Translations under genes and position numbers: made by a program
Assembly (NCBI RefSeq): GCF_014649835.1
Contig: NZ_BMTU01000010.1
Location: 204,459 to 268,458 of the forward strand
DNA length: 64,000 nt
DNA from: Streptomyces pilosus
GTDB lineage: Bacteria; Actinomycetota; Actinomycetes; Streptomycetales; Streptomycetaceae
Direction: 5' to 3'
In this document: positions 43,137-52,314 of the stretch, piece by piece
Numbering within the stretch: position 1 is the stretch's first letter
How the letters are laid out: every line of letters starts with the position of its first letter
Notes under the pieces: generated by a model
Seen by the model: the letters and a program-made list of their open reading frames with translations, nothing else
Databases searched by the model: none
What the model was told of the DNA's origin: nothing

Positions 43137-44627
43137 TCACTCCGCCGCGAGCACCGGCGGTTCCAGGTCGCCCACCGCCAAGTGGGCCAGCACGACCTCG
43201 TAGAGATCGGTGCCGGTGGCCAGGAGCTGGCGTTCCAGGACCGGTTCGGCGCTGCGCACGTGCTCCCGGACGGTCTGGGGGTGGACGCCCAGACTCTGCG
43301 CCGCCCGCTCGGCGTTGCCCCCGGCGTGGATCCAGGTGCGCAGGGTGCGGCGCAGGTCGCGGGTGTCGTTGTCCAGCCGCCCGAGCAGCTCCCCTGCCCA
43401 GGCGCCGACGGCGGGGCCGGACAGCAGGCCGGTGAGGCCCGGGGAGGGTGCGTCCCGGCCGGGCTCCGGCTGCCCGTCGAGGAGGCTGATCTGGGTGTGC
43501 AGCGCCAGGTGGACGACGGCGCGGGCGGTGATGTCGCCGAAGTCGACGCCGAGCATGGTCTCGACGCGTTCCATGCGGGCCCGCACGGTGTTGCGGCTGA
43601 CACCGAGGATCTTGGCGGTGTTGACCGCCGTGAACTCCAGGCCCAGCCGGGTGGTGGCGAGGAGTTCGGCGCGCGTGTGGTGCGGCAGCGAGTCCAGCGG
43701 CCGCAGCACCCGGCCCGTCCAGCCGCGCAGGACGGCGGGGTCCATCAGCCGCTCGGGACGGGTGCGTTCGGCGTACACGGCCGTCTTGTCGGCGCGGAAG
43801 CGCGCCACGGCCAGGGCGCTGACGGCCTGCCCGTAGGCGGTGGCGGTGCGGGCGAGGCTCTGCCACACGCTGCCGCCGAGGAAGGTGTCGGGGTGCCGTC
43901 CGACCAGCGACCGCAGCTCGGACGCCGTGCTCTCGCGGGGGCTGACGACGATCACGTGCCCGTCCATGGCGGGGCACCGCACCACCAGTGCCTCGTCCCG
44001 CGTGCTGTCCAGGCACTCCGTCACCAGCCGTTCGCGTCGTTCGGGCGCGGACTCGACGACGTACACGCACGCCGTGTCGGCGTCCAGCAGGCCCGGCCAG
44101 AGCCCGGCCGCGACCCGGCGGGCCGCCACGGTGTCCTCCACCATCAGCAGTTGCAGGATCGCCAGCCGCAGGTCGGCCCTGGCCCGCCGGAGCAGCCGCC
44201 CCGCCTCGGTGGTCTCGTGGGCGGCCAGCAGCAGTTCGATCACCTGAGCGGTGTGCGTGACGACGTCGGCGGTGTGCCGGTCGAAGGGCGTCCCGCGGGA
44301 GACGGCCAGCACACAGGTGCCCGACGGGTGGCCGATCCGTACCAGGCGCTGGTGGCGCCCCTCCCCCTCCCAGGCCGCGGAGGCGATGCGACCGGAGCCC
44401 AGGTCGGCGACGAGGGACTCCTCCAGCCGCAGCCGGGTGCCGGCGAGGAGGATGCCGGCGGCGTCCTGGAGGGCCACCTCCGCCCGCACGGTGCCGGCCA
44501 GCCAGTCGACGACCCTGCGGGCGTCCCGCCCGGCCGGCCGCAGGTGCTCGAGCAGTTCCCGCGCCCAGCCGGGGGTGTCCCCGGCCGCTTCCCGCGTCCC
44601 CCGGATCCCGTCCCCACGGCCTGCCAC
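43137..44627 (-). CDS. PucR-type transcriptional regulator with two helix-turn-helix segments
   Basis: 496-aa regulator. The N-terminal ~270 residues hold a sensor-like GAF-type region (LLAGTRLRLEESLVADL, CVLAVSRGTPFDRHTADVVTHTAQVIELLL). Then TAVNTAKILGVSRNTVRARMERVETMLGVDF (~345-375) is a Fis-like helix-turn-helix, and a second unit, GGNAERAAQSLGVHPQTVREHVRSAEPVL (~445-472), is the PucR C-terminal HTH (HTH_30). Two such units in one chain are less common. Ligand and targets are unknown; PucR-type proteins usually activate catabolic genes. GTG start. It is divergent from the YciO gene. Confidence 0.86.
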   Translation of the reverse strand: MAGRGDGIRGTREAAGDTPGWARELLEHLRPAGRDARRVVDWLAGTVRAEVALQDAAGILLAGTRLRLEESLVADLGSGRIASAAWEGEGRHQRLVRIGHPSGTCVLAVSRGTPFDRHTADVVTHTAQVIELLLAAHETTEAGRLLRRARADLRLAILQLLMVEDTVAARRVAAGLWPGLLDADTACVYVVESAPERRERLVTECLDSTRDEALVVRCPAMDGHVIVVSPRESTASELRSLVGRHPDTFLGGSVWQSLARTATAYGQAVSALAVARFRADKTAVYAERTRPERLMDPAVLRGWTGRVLRPLDSLPHHTRAELLATTRLGLEFTAVNTAKILGVSRNTVRARMERVETMLGVDFGDITARAVVHLALHTQISLLDGQPEPGRDAPSPGLTGLLSGPAVGAWAGELLGRLDNDTRDLRRTLRTWIHAGGNAERAAQSLGVHPQTVREHVRSAEPVLERQLLATGTDLYEVVLAHLAVGDLEPPVLAAE

Positions 44628-44784
44628 CTCGGTGTCCCTCTCGTCTCCCCGCCGTATCGGCCCAGGCCGGGGACGTTACCCCACCCGTGCGCACGGCTCA
44701 CAGCGGCGCGGCGGAGCCCCGGCCCGGCCGGCGCCGCGGGGCCGTGTGCGCGATGCTGCCGCGCCGGCGGCATAAGCTCGGTGA

Positions 44785-45405
44785 ATGGCGAAGTACTTCG
44801 ACGTGCACCCCGACAACCCCCAGGCCCGCACCATCGGCCAGGTCGCCGACAGCATCCGCTCCGGCGCCCTGATCGCGTACCCCACGGACTCCTGCTACGC
44901 ACTCGGCTGCCGGCTGGGCAGCCGGGACGGCATCGACCGGATCCGCACCATCCGCAAGCTGGACGACCGCCACCACTTCACCCTGGTGTGCCGGGACTTC
45001 GCACAGCTCGGTCAGTTCGTACGGATCGACAACGACGTGTTCCGCGCGGTCAAGGCGTCGACCCCGGGCAGCTACACCTTCATCCTGCCCGCGACGAAGG
45101 AGGTGCCGCGCATGCTCCAGCACCCTAAAAAGAAGACCGTCGGCGTGCGCATCCCCGACCACGTGGTCACCCAGGCGCTGCTGGCCGAGCTGGGTGAGCC
45201 GCTGCTGTCCAGCACGCTGCTGCTGCCCGGCGAGGACGAGCCGATGACCCAGGGCTGGGAGATCAAGGACCGGCTCGACCACCAGGTGGACGCGGTGCTC
45301 GACTCCGGCGACTGCGGCACCGAACCCACCACGGTGATCGACTTCTCCGGCGGCGAGGCGGAGATCGTACGGCGGGGCGCGGGCGACGTCTCGCGCTTCG
45401 AGTGA
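44785..45405 (+). CDS. YciO-type Sua5/YrdC-family protein
   Basis: 206 aa, the same length as E. coli YciO and clearly similar (YFDVHPDNPQARTIGQV, IAYPTDSCYALGCRLG, FTLVCRDF, TPGSYTFILPATKEVPRMLQHPKKKTVGVRIP). YrdC/Sua5 proteins make threonylcarbamoyl-AMP for t6A tRNA modification. YciO has the same fold, but its activity is weak or disputed. The basic patch PKKKT is retained. It overlaps the dienelactone hydrolase gene by 4 nt (GTGA). No terminator intervenes. Confidence 0.92.
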   Translation: MAKYFDVHPDNPQARTIGQVADSIRSGALIAYPTDSCYALGCRLGSRDGIDRIRTIRKLDDRHHFTLVCRDFAQLGQFVRIDNDVFRAVKASTPGSYTFILPATKEVPRMLQHPKKKTVGVRIPDHVVTQALLAELGEPLLSSTLLLPGEDEPMTQGWEIKDRLDHQVDAVLDSGDCGTEPTTVIDFSGGEAEIVRRGAGDVSRFE

Positions 45406-46175
45406 GCCGGGAGCCGGCGGCGGGCGCCGTGCGCGGGACCGCCGTCGCCGTTCCCACGGAGGACGGGACGGCCGACGCCTATCTGACGCGTCCCGCCGGC
45501 GGGGGACCCCGGCCCGCCGTGCTGTTCTACACGGACGCCTTCGGTCTGCGTCCTGCGGTGCGGGCGATGGCCGACCGGCTGGCCGCGGCCGGCTACACCG
45601 TCCTGGTGCCGAACGTGTTCTACCGGCGCGGCCCCGCCCCGGTGGCCGAGCTGCCCGCCTTCATCGACGACGCGTCGCGGGGCCGGCTGCTGCGGCGCCT
45701 GATGCCGGTGATGCGGCAGCTGACGCCCGGCCGGGCGGAGCAGGACGCGGGAGCGTACCTGCGGTGGCTGGCCGACTGTCCGGAGGCGGCCGGCGGGCCG
45801 GTGGCGGTGACCGGCTACTGCATGGGTGCGGCGCTGTCCCTGCGTACGGCCGGCGCCCGTCCGGAGCGGGTGGCCGCCGCGGCCGGCTTCCACGGGGGCA
45901 GGCTGGCGTCGGACGCGCCGGACAGTCCGCACCTCCTCGCCGGCCGGATCACCGCCGAGGTCTGCTTCGGGCACGCCGACCGGGATCCGTCGCTGCCCCC
46001 GGAGCAGATCGAGCGCCTGGAGCGGGCCCTGACGGACGCCGGTGTCCGTCACCGCTGCGAGGTGTACACCGGGGCGGGGCACGGTTTCACCCAGTCCGAC
46101 ACGGCCGCCTACGACAAGGAGGCGGATGAGCGCCACTGGGCGGCGCTGCTCGGTCTGCTGGAACGCGCCCTCTGA
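45402..46175 (+). CDS. Dienelactone hydrolase family protein
   Basis: 257-aa alpha/beta hydrolase. Opens GTAVAVPTEDGTADAYLTRPAGGGPRPAVLFYTDAFGL. The nucleophile elbow is VTGYCMGAALSL (Gly-x-Cys-x-Gly with a Cys nucleophile, typical of dienelactone hydrolases), Asp in CFGHADRDPSLP and His in YTGAGHGFTQSD complete the triad. It acts on enol-lactones or related esters. GTG start overlaps the yciO-like stop; there is no functional reason for the pair, so coupling may only be translational. Confidence 0.9.
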   Translation: MSREPAAGAVRGTAVAVPTEDGTADAYLTRPAGGGPRPAVLFYTDAFGLRPAVRAMADRLAAAGYTVLVPNVFYRRGPAPVAELPAFIDDASRGRLLRRLMPVMRQLTPGRAEQDAGAYLRWLADCPEAAGGPVAVTGYCMGAALSLRTAGARPERVAAAAGFHGGRLASDAPDSPHLLAGRITAEVCFGHADRDPSLPPEQIERLERALTDAGVRHRCEVYTGAGHGFTQSDTAAYDKEADERHWAALLGLLERAL

Positions 46176-46200
46176 CCTGGCGCGGGGGCCGGACGGGCGG

Positions 46201-46236
46201 CGGACCGGCCGGCGCGCACCGTGCCCGGCCGGTCCG
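46201..46236 (+). terminator. Hairpin terminator after dienelactone hydrolase
   Basis: 12-bp stem CGGACCGGCCGG / CCGGCCGGTCCG with a 12-nt loop, 25 nt beyond the stop codon. Confidence 0.6.
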
Positions 46237-46347
46237 GTCCGGCCCGATCCGGTGAGCCCAACAGGGGTGCCCACGACAGGGGTTCACCGCTCCCGCCGCG
46301 GGCACCCGGCCACCGGCCGTCCGGCACGACGTTGTTACGGTGCACCG

Positions 46348-47856
46348 GTGTCCGAATCTTCACGCGATACCTCCGAGGGTGCCGGCTGGGGCGCCGCCGA
46401 ACACGGCGCGTACCGGCGGCTGATGCCGCACAGGGCCGCGAGGAGGATCTCCTGGCTCGACCCGAGAATGCTGTGGGCGGCCCGCAACGGCGTCCTGGCC
46501 ACGCTGTTCGGCGACCCCACGGGGGAGGTCCGCGCCCGCTGGGTGGCCCAGCGGGAAGCGGCCGGCGCCCCGGCCGACAAGGTGATCCGGCGCGACGACC
46601 CGGACCGCTTCTCGTTCCTGGTGATCGGCGACACCGGGGAGGGCGGCGATCCTCAGTACGCGGTCGTGCCCGGCCTGCTGGAAGAGGGCCGCGACACCGC
46701 CTTCGCCGTGCTCGCCAGCGATGTGATCTACCCGGTGGGCAGCGCCGACGACTACGGCCCCAAGTTCTTCCGCCCGTACCGGGACTACCGGGCGCCGATC
46801 TACGCGATACCGGGCAACCACGACTGGTACGAGGATTTGGGCGGCTTCATGCGCGTCTTCTGCGACGACGCCCCGCCGCTGCCGCCCGGGCCCGCGCCCC
46901 GCCCCCTCACCCGGGCCTGGCTGCGCTCCCTGCTGTGGCACCGGCCGCGCCCCGGGGACGGCGCGCGTCTCGACGAGGCGCGCCTACTGCGGTCCGGGGC
47001 GGATCAGAGGGCGGTGCAGCCGGGGCCGTACTGGGCGATCGACGCCGGTCCGGTGCGCATCGTCGGCATCGACACCGGGCTGCGGGGCACCCTCGACGCC
47101 GAGCAGGGCGCCTGGCTGCGGGAGGTCTCCCGGGGGCCGCGTCCGAAGATCCTGGTCACGGGGTCGCCGCTGTACGTCGACGGCAAGCACGAGCCGTGCC
47201 CGATCGACGGCGGCGGGACCGTCGACGACGTCGTCCGCGATCCCGCCCACCACTACGTGGCCGCGATAGGCGGTGACATCCACAACTACCAGCGCTACCC
47301 GGTGCGGCTGGAGGACGGCCGCACCCTGCAGTACGTGGTGGCGGGCGGCTCGGGCGCGTTCACCCACGCCACCCACACCATCCCCCGGGTGGACGTCGCC
47401 GGGGTCACCGAGCGGGACTTCCGCTGCTACCCGCTGCGCGGCGACTCCCTCGCCTTCTACAGCGCCCTCTACGGGCGGCGGCTGCGGCTGCGGCGCTTCT
47501 TCGCCCTCACCGACGCCGAGGCGATGGCCGTGATCGCCGAGCGCCTCGGCATCGGCCCCACCCGTACGCCGGGCGCCGCGCCCCGGGTGACCCGCCGGAT
47601 GCGGCTGGTGGCGGGGCTGCTGGGCACCGGCAGCCGCCCGGACCGGGGCAGGCGGCTGCGGCTGCCGGTGCGGAAGGCCTACACGTCGTTGTTCTCGCCG
47701 GGGTCGGCGACGTACAGCCCGCCGTTCTTCAAGAGCTTCCTGCGCCTCGACGTGAGCCCGGACGCGGTCCGGCTGCGCTGCCACGCGGCCACCGGACTGC
47801 GCGCGCACGAGGTCGCCCCGCCGGTCGAGGACGAGGTGACCATCCCGCTGAGATGA
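46348..47856 (+). CDS. Metallophosphoesterase (large, 502 aa)
   Basis: Cytoplasmic 502-aa protein with a calcineurin-like core: FLVIGDTGEGGDPQ (GD-x), VLASDVIYPVGSADDYGPKFF, YAIPGNHDWYED (GNHD), VTGSPLYVDG (H replaced by S/P position), AIGGDIHNYQRYP (GGDxH). Both ends are extended: a basic N-terminus (~80 residues) and a ~130-residue C-terminal beta-rich region (FFKSFLRLDVSPDAVRLRCHAATG). No signal. The substrate is unknown. The start is GTG 46348 in a clean leader (ACGGTGCACCG). It is convergent with the TauD gene at 10 nt. Confidence 0.88.
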   Translation: MSESSRDTSEGAGWGAAEHGAYRRLMPHRAARRISWLDPRMLWAARNGVLATLFGDPTGEVRARWVAQREAAGAPADKVIRRDDPDRFSFLVIGDTGEGGDPQYAVVPGLLEEGRDTAFAVLASDVIYPVGSADDYGPKFFRPYRDYRAPIYAIPGNHDWYEDLGGFMRVFCDDAPPLPPGPAPRPLTRAWLRSLLWHRPRPGDGARLDEARLLRSGADQRAVQPGPYWAIDAGPVRIVGIDTGLRGTLDAEQGAWLREVSRGPRPKILVTGSPLYVDGKHEPCPIDGGGTVDDVVRDPAHHYVAAIGGDIHNYQRYPVRLEDGRTLQYVVAGGSGAFTHATHTIPRVDVAGVTERDFRCYPLRGDSLAFYSALYGRRLRLRRFFALTDAEAMAVIAERLGIGPTRTPGAAPRVTRRMRLVAGLLGTGSRPDRGRRLRLPVRKAYTSLFSPGSATYSPPFFKSFLRLDVSPDAVRLRCHAATGLRAHEVAPPVEDEVTIPLR

Positions 47857-47866
47857 GCGCGGGCCG

Positions 47867-48841
47867 CTACCAGCGGCCCGGCGCGGTACCGGTGAGGGGC
47901 GTGGACGGCCGGCCGTCCACGCCCACGGGGACGTCCCCCGCGAGCATCACGCGGTGCATGATCCTCGGGTGGTCGAGGTGGGCCGTGTCGCCCGGCGCCA
48001 GGTGGATGGTGGCCCGGTTGTCCCAGAACGCCACGGTGCCCGGTTCCCACCGCAGGCGCACCGTGTACTCGGGGCGGGTGGCCTGGTGGAGGAGCAGTTC
48101 CAGGACGGCCGCGCTCTCCGGACGGGACAGCCCGGTGATCTGCTCGACGTAGTAGCCGTTGACGAACAGCACCCGTTCCCCGGTCTCCGGGTGGACGCGC
48201 ACCAGGGGGTGCTCGGTGGCGGTCTGCCGGTCCAGGAGATGACGCAGGTAGGCGTCGTCGCCGGGACGGGGCTGGTAGCCGACCCCGAGCCGGTGTTCGG
48301 CGCGCAGCCCGTCGGCGAACGCGCGCAGCGGCGCGGACAGTCCGGCGTACGCGGCGGCGAGATTCGACCAGGTGGTGTCGCCCCCGTAGGGCGGGACGGT
48401 CTCGGCGCGCAGGATCGTCGCGGCCGGCGGGTCGACGCGGGCGCCGTGGTCGCAGTGCCAGCCGCGCAGCAGGGTGTGGCGGCGGCGCCGCAGCCACTCG
48501 TCGTGCTCCATGCCGAACCGCCCGCCCAGCTCCAGCCGGTCGGCGGTCGTCTCGACCTCGGGGACGTCCGGCGGGGAGGCCGTGCCGCGCCGGGGCAGCA
48601 CGACGGGCTCGCCGAACCGGCGGGCCAGGGCCACATGGGAGGCGTGGTCGAGGCGCTGATCGCGGAAGAACAGCACCTTCCAGCGCAGCAGCGCCGCCCT
48701 GATGCCTGCGATCACGGCCTCGTCGAGGTCCCCGGCGAGGTCGACGCCGGTGATGTCCGCCCCGATGTGCCCGGCGGCGGGGCGCACCCGCAGGGGACCG
48801 GTCGGCTCCCCGTCCGCCGCGCCGTCCGTGTCCGTCGTCAT
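47867..48841 (-). CDS. TauD/TfdA-family Fe(II)/2-oxoglutarate dioxygenase
   Basis: 324-aa dioxygenase. The iron-binding facial triad is His129-x-Asp131 in GWHCDHG and a distal His (~296) in HPRIMHRVML. LRWEPGTVAFWDNRATIHLA supplies the 2-oxoglutarate Arg and neighbouring segment. N-terminal VRPAAGHIGADITGVDLAGDLDEAVI is a classic TauD opening. It could oxidise taurine, a sulfonate or another small substrate. The ATG at 48841 has GAGAGGGGAAG upstream. It is divergent from the aldo/keto reductase. Confidence 0.92.
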   Translation of the reverse strand: MTTDTDGAADGEPTGPLRVRPAAGHIGADITGVDLAGDLDEAVIAGIRAALLRWKVLFFRDQRLDHASHVALARRFGEPVVLPRRGTASPPDVPEVETTADRLELGGRFGMEHDEWLRRRRHTLLRGWHCDHGARVDPPAATILRAETVPPYGGDTTWSNLAAAYAGLSAPLRAFADGLRAEHRLGVGYQPRPGDDAYLRHLLDRQTATEHPLVRVHPETGERVLFVNGYYVEQITGLSRPESAAVLELLLHQATRPEYTVRLRWEPGTVAFWDNRATIHLAPGDTAHLDHPRIMHRVMLAGDVPVGVDGRPSTPLTGTAPGRW

Positions 48842-49025
48842 GCTTCCCCTCTCGGTCGTTCGTCCCCGCCGGGTCCGTTCGGACCGGCTCCCGGGAAGAT
48901 CGTGGCAGCGAAGCGGCTGCCTGGCGACAGGGCCTCGAGCCACGACGGCCCGCCGCTCCGGTTGATCACCTCCCCCGCCGTCCGCGACGCTGGGGGAACG
49001 ACACTGTCAACGGGAAGGCCCCCTC

Positions 49026-49856
49026 GTGATCAGCATCCCGAGCCACACCCTCAACGACGGCACCACCGTCCCGGCCGTGGGCCTGGGCACCTGGCCGATG
49101 GACGACGCCGAGGCGGAGCGGGCGGTCGGCACGGCCCTGGAGGCGGGCTACCGCCTGATCGACACGGCGGCGAACTACCGCAACGAGACCGGCGTCGGCC
49201 GGGCCGTGGCCGCCTCCGGCGTGCCCCGCGAGGAGATCGTCGTCACGACGAAACTCCCGGGCCGGCACCACGGTCACGAGGAGACCCTCGCCTCCTTCGA
49301 GGAGTCCCGCGCCCGGCTGGGCCTGGAGTACGTCGACCTCTACCTCGTCCACTGGCCGCTCCCCCGCGTCGACCGGTACGTCGACTCCTGGAAGGCCATG
49401 ATCAAGCTGCGCGAGGACGGGCTGGTCCGGTCGATCGGCGTCTCCAACTTCACGCCCGCCCACATCGAGCGGCTGGAGAAGGAGACCGGGGTGCTGCCCT
49501 CGGTCAACCAGATCGAGCTGCACCCCTTCTTCCCCCAGGAGGAGCTGCGTTCCTACCACGCGGACAAGGGCGTGCTCGTCGAGAGCTGGAGCCCGCTGGG
49601 CCGCGGCTCGCGGCTGCTGGACGACCTCGCGGTGGCCGCCGTGGCCGAGGCGCACGGCGTCACCCCGGCCCAGGCGGTCCTGCGCTGGCACGTCCAGTCG
49701 GGTGTCCTGCCCGTCCCCAAGTCGTCCGACCCGGCGCGGCAGCGCGCCAACCTCGACGTGTTCGGCTTCGAACTGGACGCCGCCCAGATGCGGACGATCG
49801 CCGACCGCGCGCACCGGCGCATCGGCGGCGACCCCGAGGTGCACGAGGAGTTCTGA
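49026..49856 (+). CDS. Aldo/keto reductase
   Basis: 276-aa TIM-barrel NADPH reductase. The catalytic tetrad Asp-Tyr-Lys-His is in LIDTAANYRNE, VTTKLPGRHH and VHWPLPRVDRY. SIGVSNFTPAHIERL and WSPLGRGSRLL are family signatures, and LPVPKSSDPARQRANL is the NADPH C-terminal motif. Resembles 2,5-diketo-D-gluconate-reductase-type proteins of actinobacteria. GTG start with GGAAGG 11 nt upstream. It converges on the fusion phosphatase gene. Confidence 0.94.
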   Translation: MISIPSHTLNDGTTVPAVGLGTWPMDDAEAERAVGTALEAGYRLIDTAANYRNETGVGRAVAASGVPREEIVVTTKLPGRHHGHEETLASFEESRARLGLEYVDLYLVHWPLPRVDRYVDSWKAMIKLREDGLVRSIGVSNFTPAHIERLEKETGVLPSVNQIELHPFFPQEELRSYHADKGVLVESWSPLGRGSRLLDDLAVAAVAEAHGVTPAQAVLRWHVQSGVLPVPKSSDPARQRANLDVFGFELDAAQMRTIADRAHRRIGGDPEVHEEF

Positions 49857-49911
49857 GCGGGTGCCCGGCGCCCCCGCGGTGCGGACGCGGGGCGCGGGCG
49901 CCGCGGGTGGA

Positions 49912-52254
49912 TCAGCGGCGTGGCAGCGCCTGTTCCGCCCAGATCGTCTTGCCGTGGTCGGTCTGCCTGCTGCCCCAGCGCTGGGTGAGCTGGGCCACCA
50001 GCAGCAGTCCGCGGCCGCCCTCGTCGTAGACGTGGGCGCGGCGCAGATGGGGTGAGGTGGAACTGGCGTCGGAGACCTCGCAGATGAGGGTGCGGTCGCG
50101 GATCAGCCGCAGCTGGACGGGCGGCACGCCGTACCGGATGGCGTTGGTGACCAGTTCGCTGACGACCAGTTCGGTGACGAAGGCGATCTCGTCCAGTCCC
50201 CAGGTGCTCAGCACGGCGGTGGTCCACTCACGGGCGGCGGCCACCTCCTCGGGGTCGGGCCGCACGTCCCGCGTGGCGACCCGGTCGTCGCCGAGGGCCC
50301 GGGTACGGGCCAGCAGCAGGGCCACGTCGTCGTCCGGCTCCTCCGGCAGCACGGCCTTCAGCACGCTGTCGCAGAGGGCGTCCAGCGACTCGGCGGGCAC
50401 CGTCAGGGCGCGGCGCAGCTCGTCGGTGGCGCGGTCGGGATCGCGGTCGCGGTGCCCGACCAGCCCGTCGGTGTAGAGGGCGACGACGGATCCCTCCGGC
50501 AGCCGGAGCTCCGTGGCCTCGAACGGGAGCCCTCCGACGCCGAGCGGCGGGCCCGTGTTGACGGGCAGGAGCCGGCTCGTCCCGTCGGGCAGGACCACGG
50601 CGGGCGGCGGATGTCCGGCGGCGGCCGCGGTCAGGAGCCGGGAGACCGGGTCGTAGACGGCGTAGAGGCAGGTGGCGCCGAGTTCGGCGACGTGGTCGTC
50701 GCTCTCGTCGGTGGCCAGGTGGAGGACCAGGTCGTCCAGGTGGGTGAGGAGTTCGTCGGGCGGGAGGTCCACGTCGGCGAGCGTGCGCACGGCGGTGAAC
50801 AGCCTTCCCATGGCGGCGGTGGAGGGGATGCCGTGGCCGACCACGTCGCCCACGACGAGGCCCACCCGGCTGCCGGCCAGCGGGATGACGTCGAACCAGT
50901 CGCCGCCGATGCCGGCCGCCGACCCGGAGGGCAGGTAGCGGTGGGCGACCTCCACGGCCGCCTGGCCGGGAAGTCCCTTCGGCAGCAGGCTCTGCTGGAG
51001 CGCCAGCGCGGTGGTGCGCTCGCGGACGAAGCGGCGGGCGTTGTCGACGCACACGGCGGCCCGGCTGGCGAGCTCCTCGGCGAGCAGGGTGTCGTCGGCG
51101 GTGTACGCGTCGGGGTGGGTGGTGCGCGCGGCGACCACGACGCCGAGCGTCGTCCCGCGGGCGCGCAGCGGCACGCTCAGCAGGGAGTGGGTGCCGTCGG
51201 GGACCGTGGGGCCCTCGCCCCGCGGGGAGGTGCCGCGGTCGCGCAGCCACCGGTCGAACCACGGGTCGCCCGCGCGCCGGAGCACCGCGCGGCCCTCGCG
51301 CAGGGCGCGCGCGGGGGCCGAGTCGGCGAGATGTCCGTCGACCTCGCCGATGCGGACGACCGACTCGGGCGTCCCCTCGGTGGCGGAGCGGTGGGCCACG
51401 CGGCGCAGCGGGGAGCCGTCCGAGGGGCGGGCCGGCGGTCCGCCGGTCCCGATGACCTCGTCGAGCAGGTCGACGGCGGCGAAGTCGGCGAAGCCCGGAG
51501 CGAGGATCTCCACGAGTTCCTCGGCGGTGCGCACCACGTCCAGGGTGGTACCGATCCGGGCGGCCGCCTCGTTCAGCATCGTCAGGCGTTCGCGGGCCCG
51601 GAGCTGCGTGCTGCTGTCGAGCGCCGCCACGGCGATACCGAGCACCGTGCCCGTGGTGTCGCGGACCGGCCACATCTCCACGTGCCAGGCGTGCATCCGG
51701 GTGCCGGAGGGGAGCCGGGTGAAGTCCTCCAGGTGCACGGGGTCGCCCGTCTCGGCGACCCGGCGGAGGTGCCGGCTGAAGCCCCGGCTCGCCTCGGAGT
51801 CGCCCATGGTGTCCAGGTAGCTGCGTCCGACCAGATCGCTCTCGGGCCTGCCGAGCATCCGGCAGGCGAGCTCGTTGAGACCCAGATAGCGCTGTTCGGT
51901 GTCGAGGACGGACATGCCGAGGGACGCCTGCTGGAACGCCAGGCCCGCCAGGGAGGTCTCCCCGGCTCCGGACGGCTCGACGGTGATGGCGTGTCCGGCC
52001 GGTGCGCCCCGGGCGTCCAGCAGGGGCTGCGCGGTCAGCCGCAGCGGCACGGGGTGACCGTCGCGGTGGCGCGCCACGACGGTCCTCGGCCGCGGCTGCC
52101 CGGGGCCCGCCGGCACGTCCCCGGCGAGCAGCTCGCGCACGGGCCGCCCCACGGCGTCCCCGGCCGGGTGGCCGGTCAGGCGCCGGGCACCCTCGCTCCA
52201 GCAGGTGACGATGGAGCGGGTGTCGACGATCACCGCGCCGGAGGCTTCCTCCAT
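49912..52254 (-). CDS. PAS-GAF-SpoIIE-HATPase fusion regulator
   Basis: 780 residues: two PAS domains (~1-110 and 110-225), a GAF domain (~230-405), a SpoIIE/PP2C phosphatase (~430-640: GIGGDWFDVIPLAG, VGDVVGHGIPSTAAMGRLF, VALYTDGLVGHRD) and a C-terminal RsbW-like HATPase (~650-775: LVVSELVTNAIRYG, CEVSDASSTSPHLR, EGGRGLLLVAQL). It combines the antagonist phosphatase and the anti-sigma kinase/ATPase in one chain, a known actinobacterial design for signal-controlled partner switching. PAS/GAF inputs should sense a ligand, redox or light. ATG at 52254. It converges on the aldo/keto reductase gene. Confidence 0.94.
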   Translation of the reverse strand: MEEASGAVIVDTRSIVTCWSEGARRLTGHPAGDAVGRPVRELLAGDVPAGPGQPRPRTVVARHRDGHPVPLRLTAQPLLDARGAPAGHAITVEPSGAGETSLAGLAFQQASLGMSVLDTEQRYLGLNELACRMLGRPESDLVGRSYLDTMGDSEASRGFSRHLRRVAETGDPVHLEDFTRLPSGTRMHAWHVEMWPVRDTTGTVLGIAVAALDSSTQLRARERLTMLNEAAARIGTTLDVVRTAEELVEILAPGFADFAAVDLLDEVIGTGGPPARPSDGSPLRRVAHRSATEGTPESVVRIGEVDGHLADSAPARALREGRAVLRRAGDPWFDRWLRDRGTSPRGEGPTVPDGTHSLLSVPLRARGTTLGVVVAARTTHPDAYTADDTLLAEELASRAAVCVDNARRFVRERTTALALQQSLLPKGLPGQAAVEVAHRYLPSGSAAGIGGDWFDVIPLAGSRVGLVVGDVVGHGIPSTAAMGRLFTAVRTLADVDLPPDELLTHLDDLVLHLATDESDDHVAELGATCLYAVYDPVSRLLTAAAAGHPPPAVVLPDGTSRLLPVNTGPPLGVGGLPFEATELRLPEGSVVALYTDGLVGHRDRDPDRATDELRRALTVPAESLDALCDSVLKAVLPEEPDDDVALLLARTRALGDDRVATRDVRPDPEEVAAAREWTTAVLSTWGLDEIAFVTELVVSELVTNAIRYGVPPVQLRLIRDRTLICEVSDASSTSPHLRRAHVYDEGGRGLLLVAQLTQRWGSRQTDHGKTIWAEQALPRR

Positions 52255-52314
52255 TGGTCCAGCATCGACCCGGGGCCGCGCCCTCTCAACCGCGGCGCGG
52301 CACCCGGGACGGGC

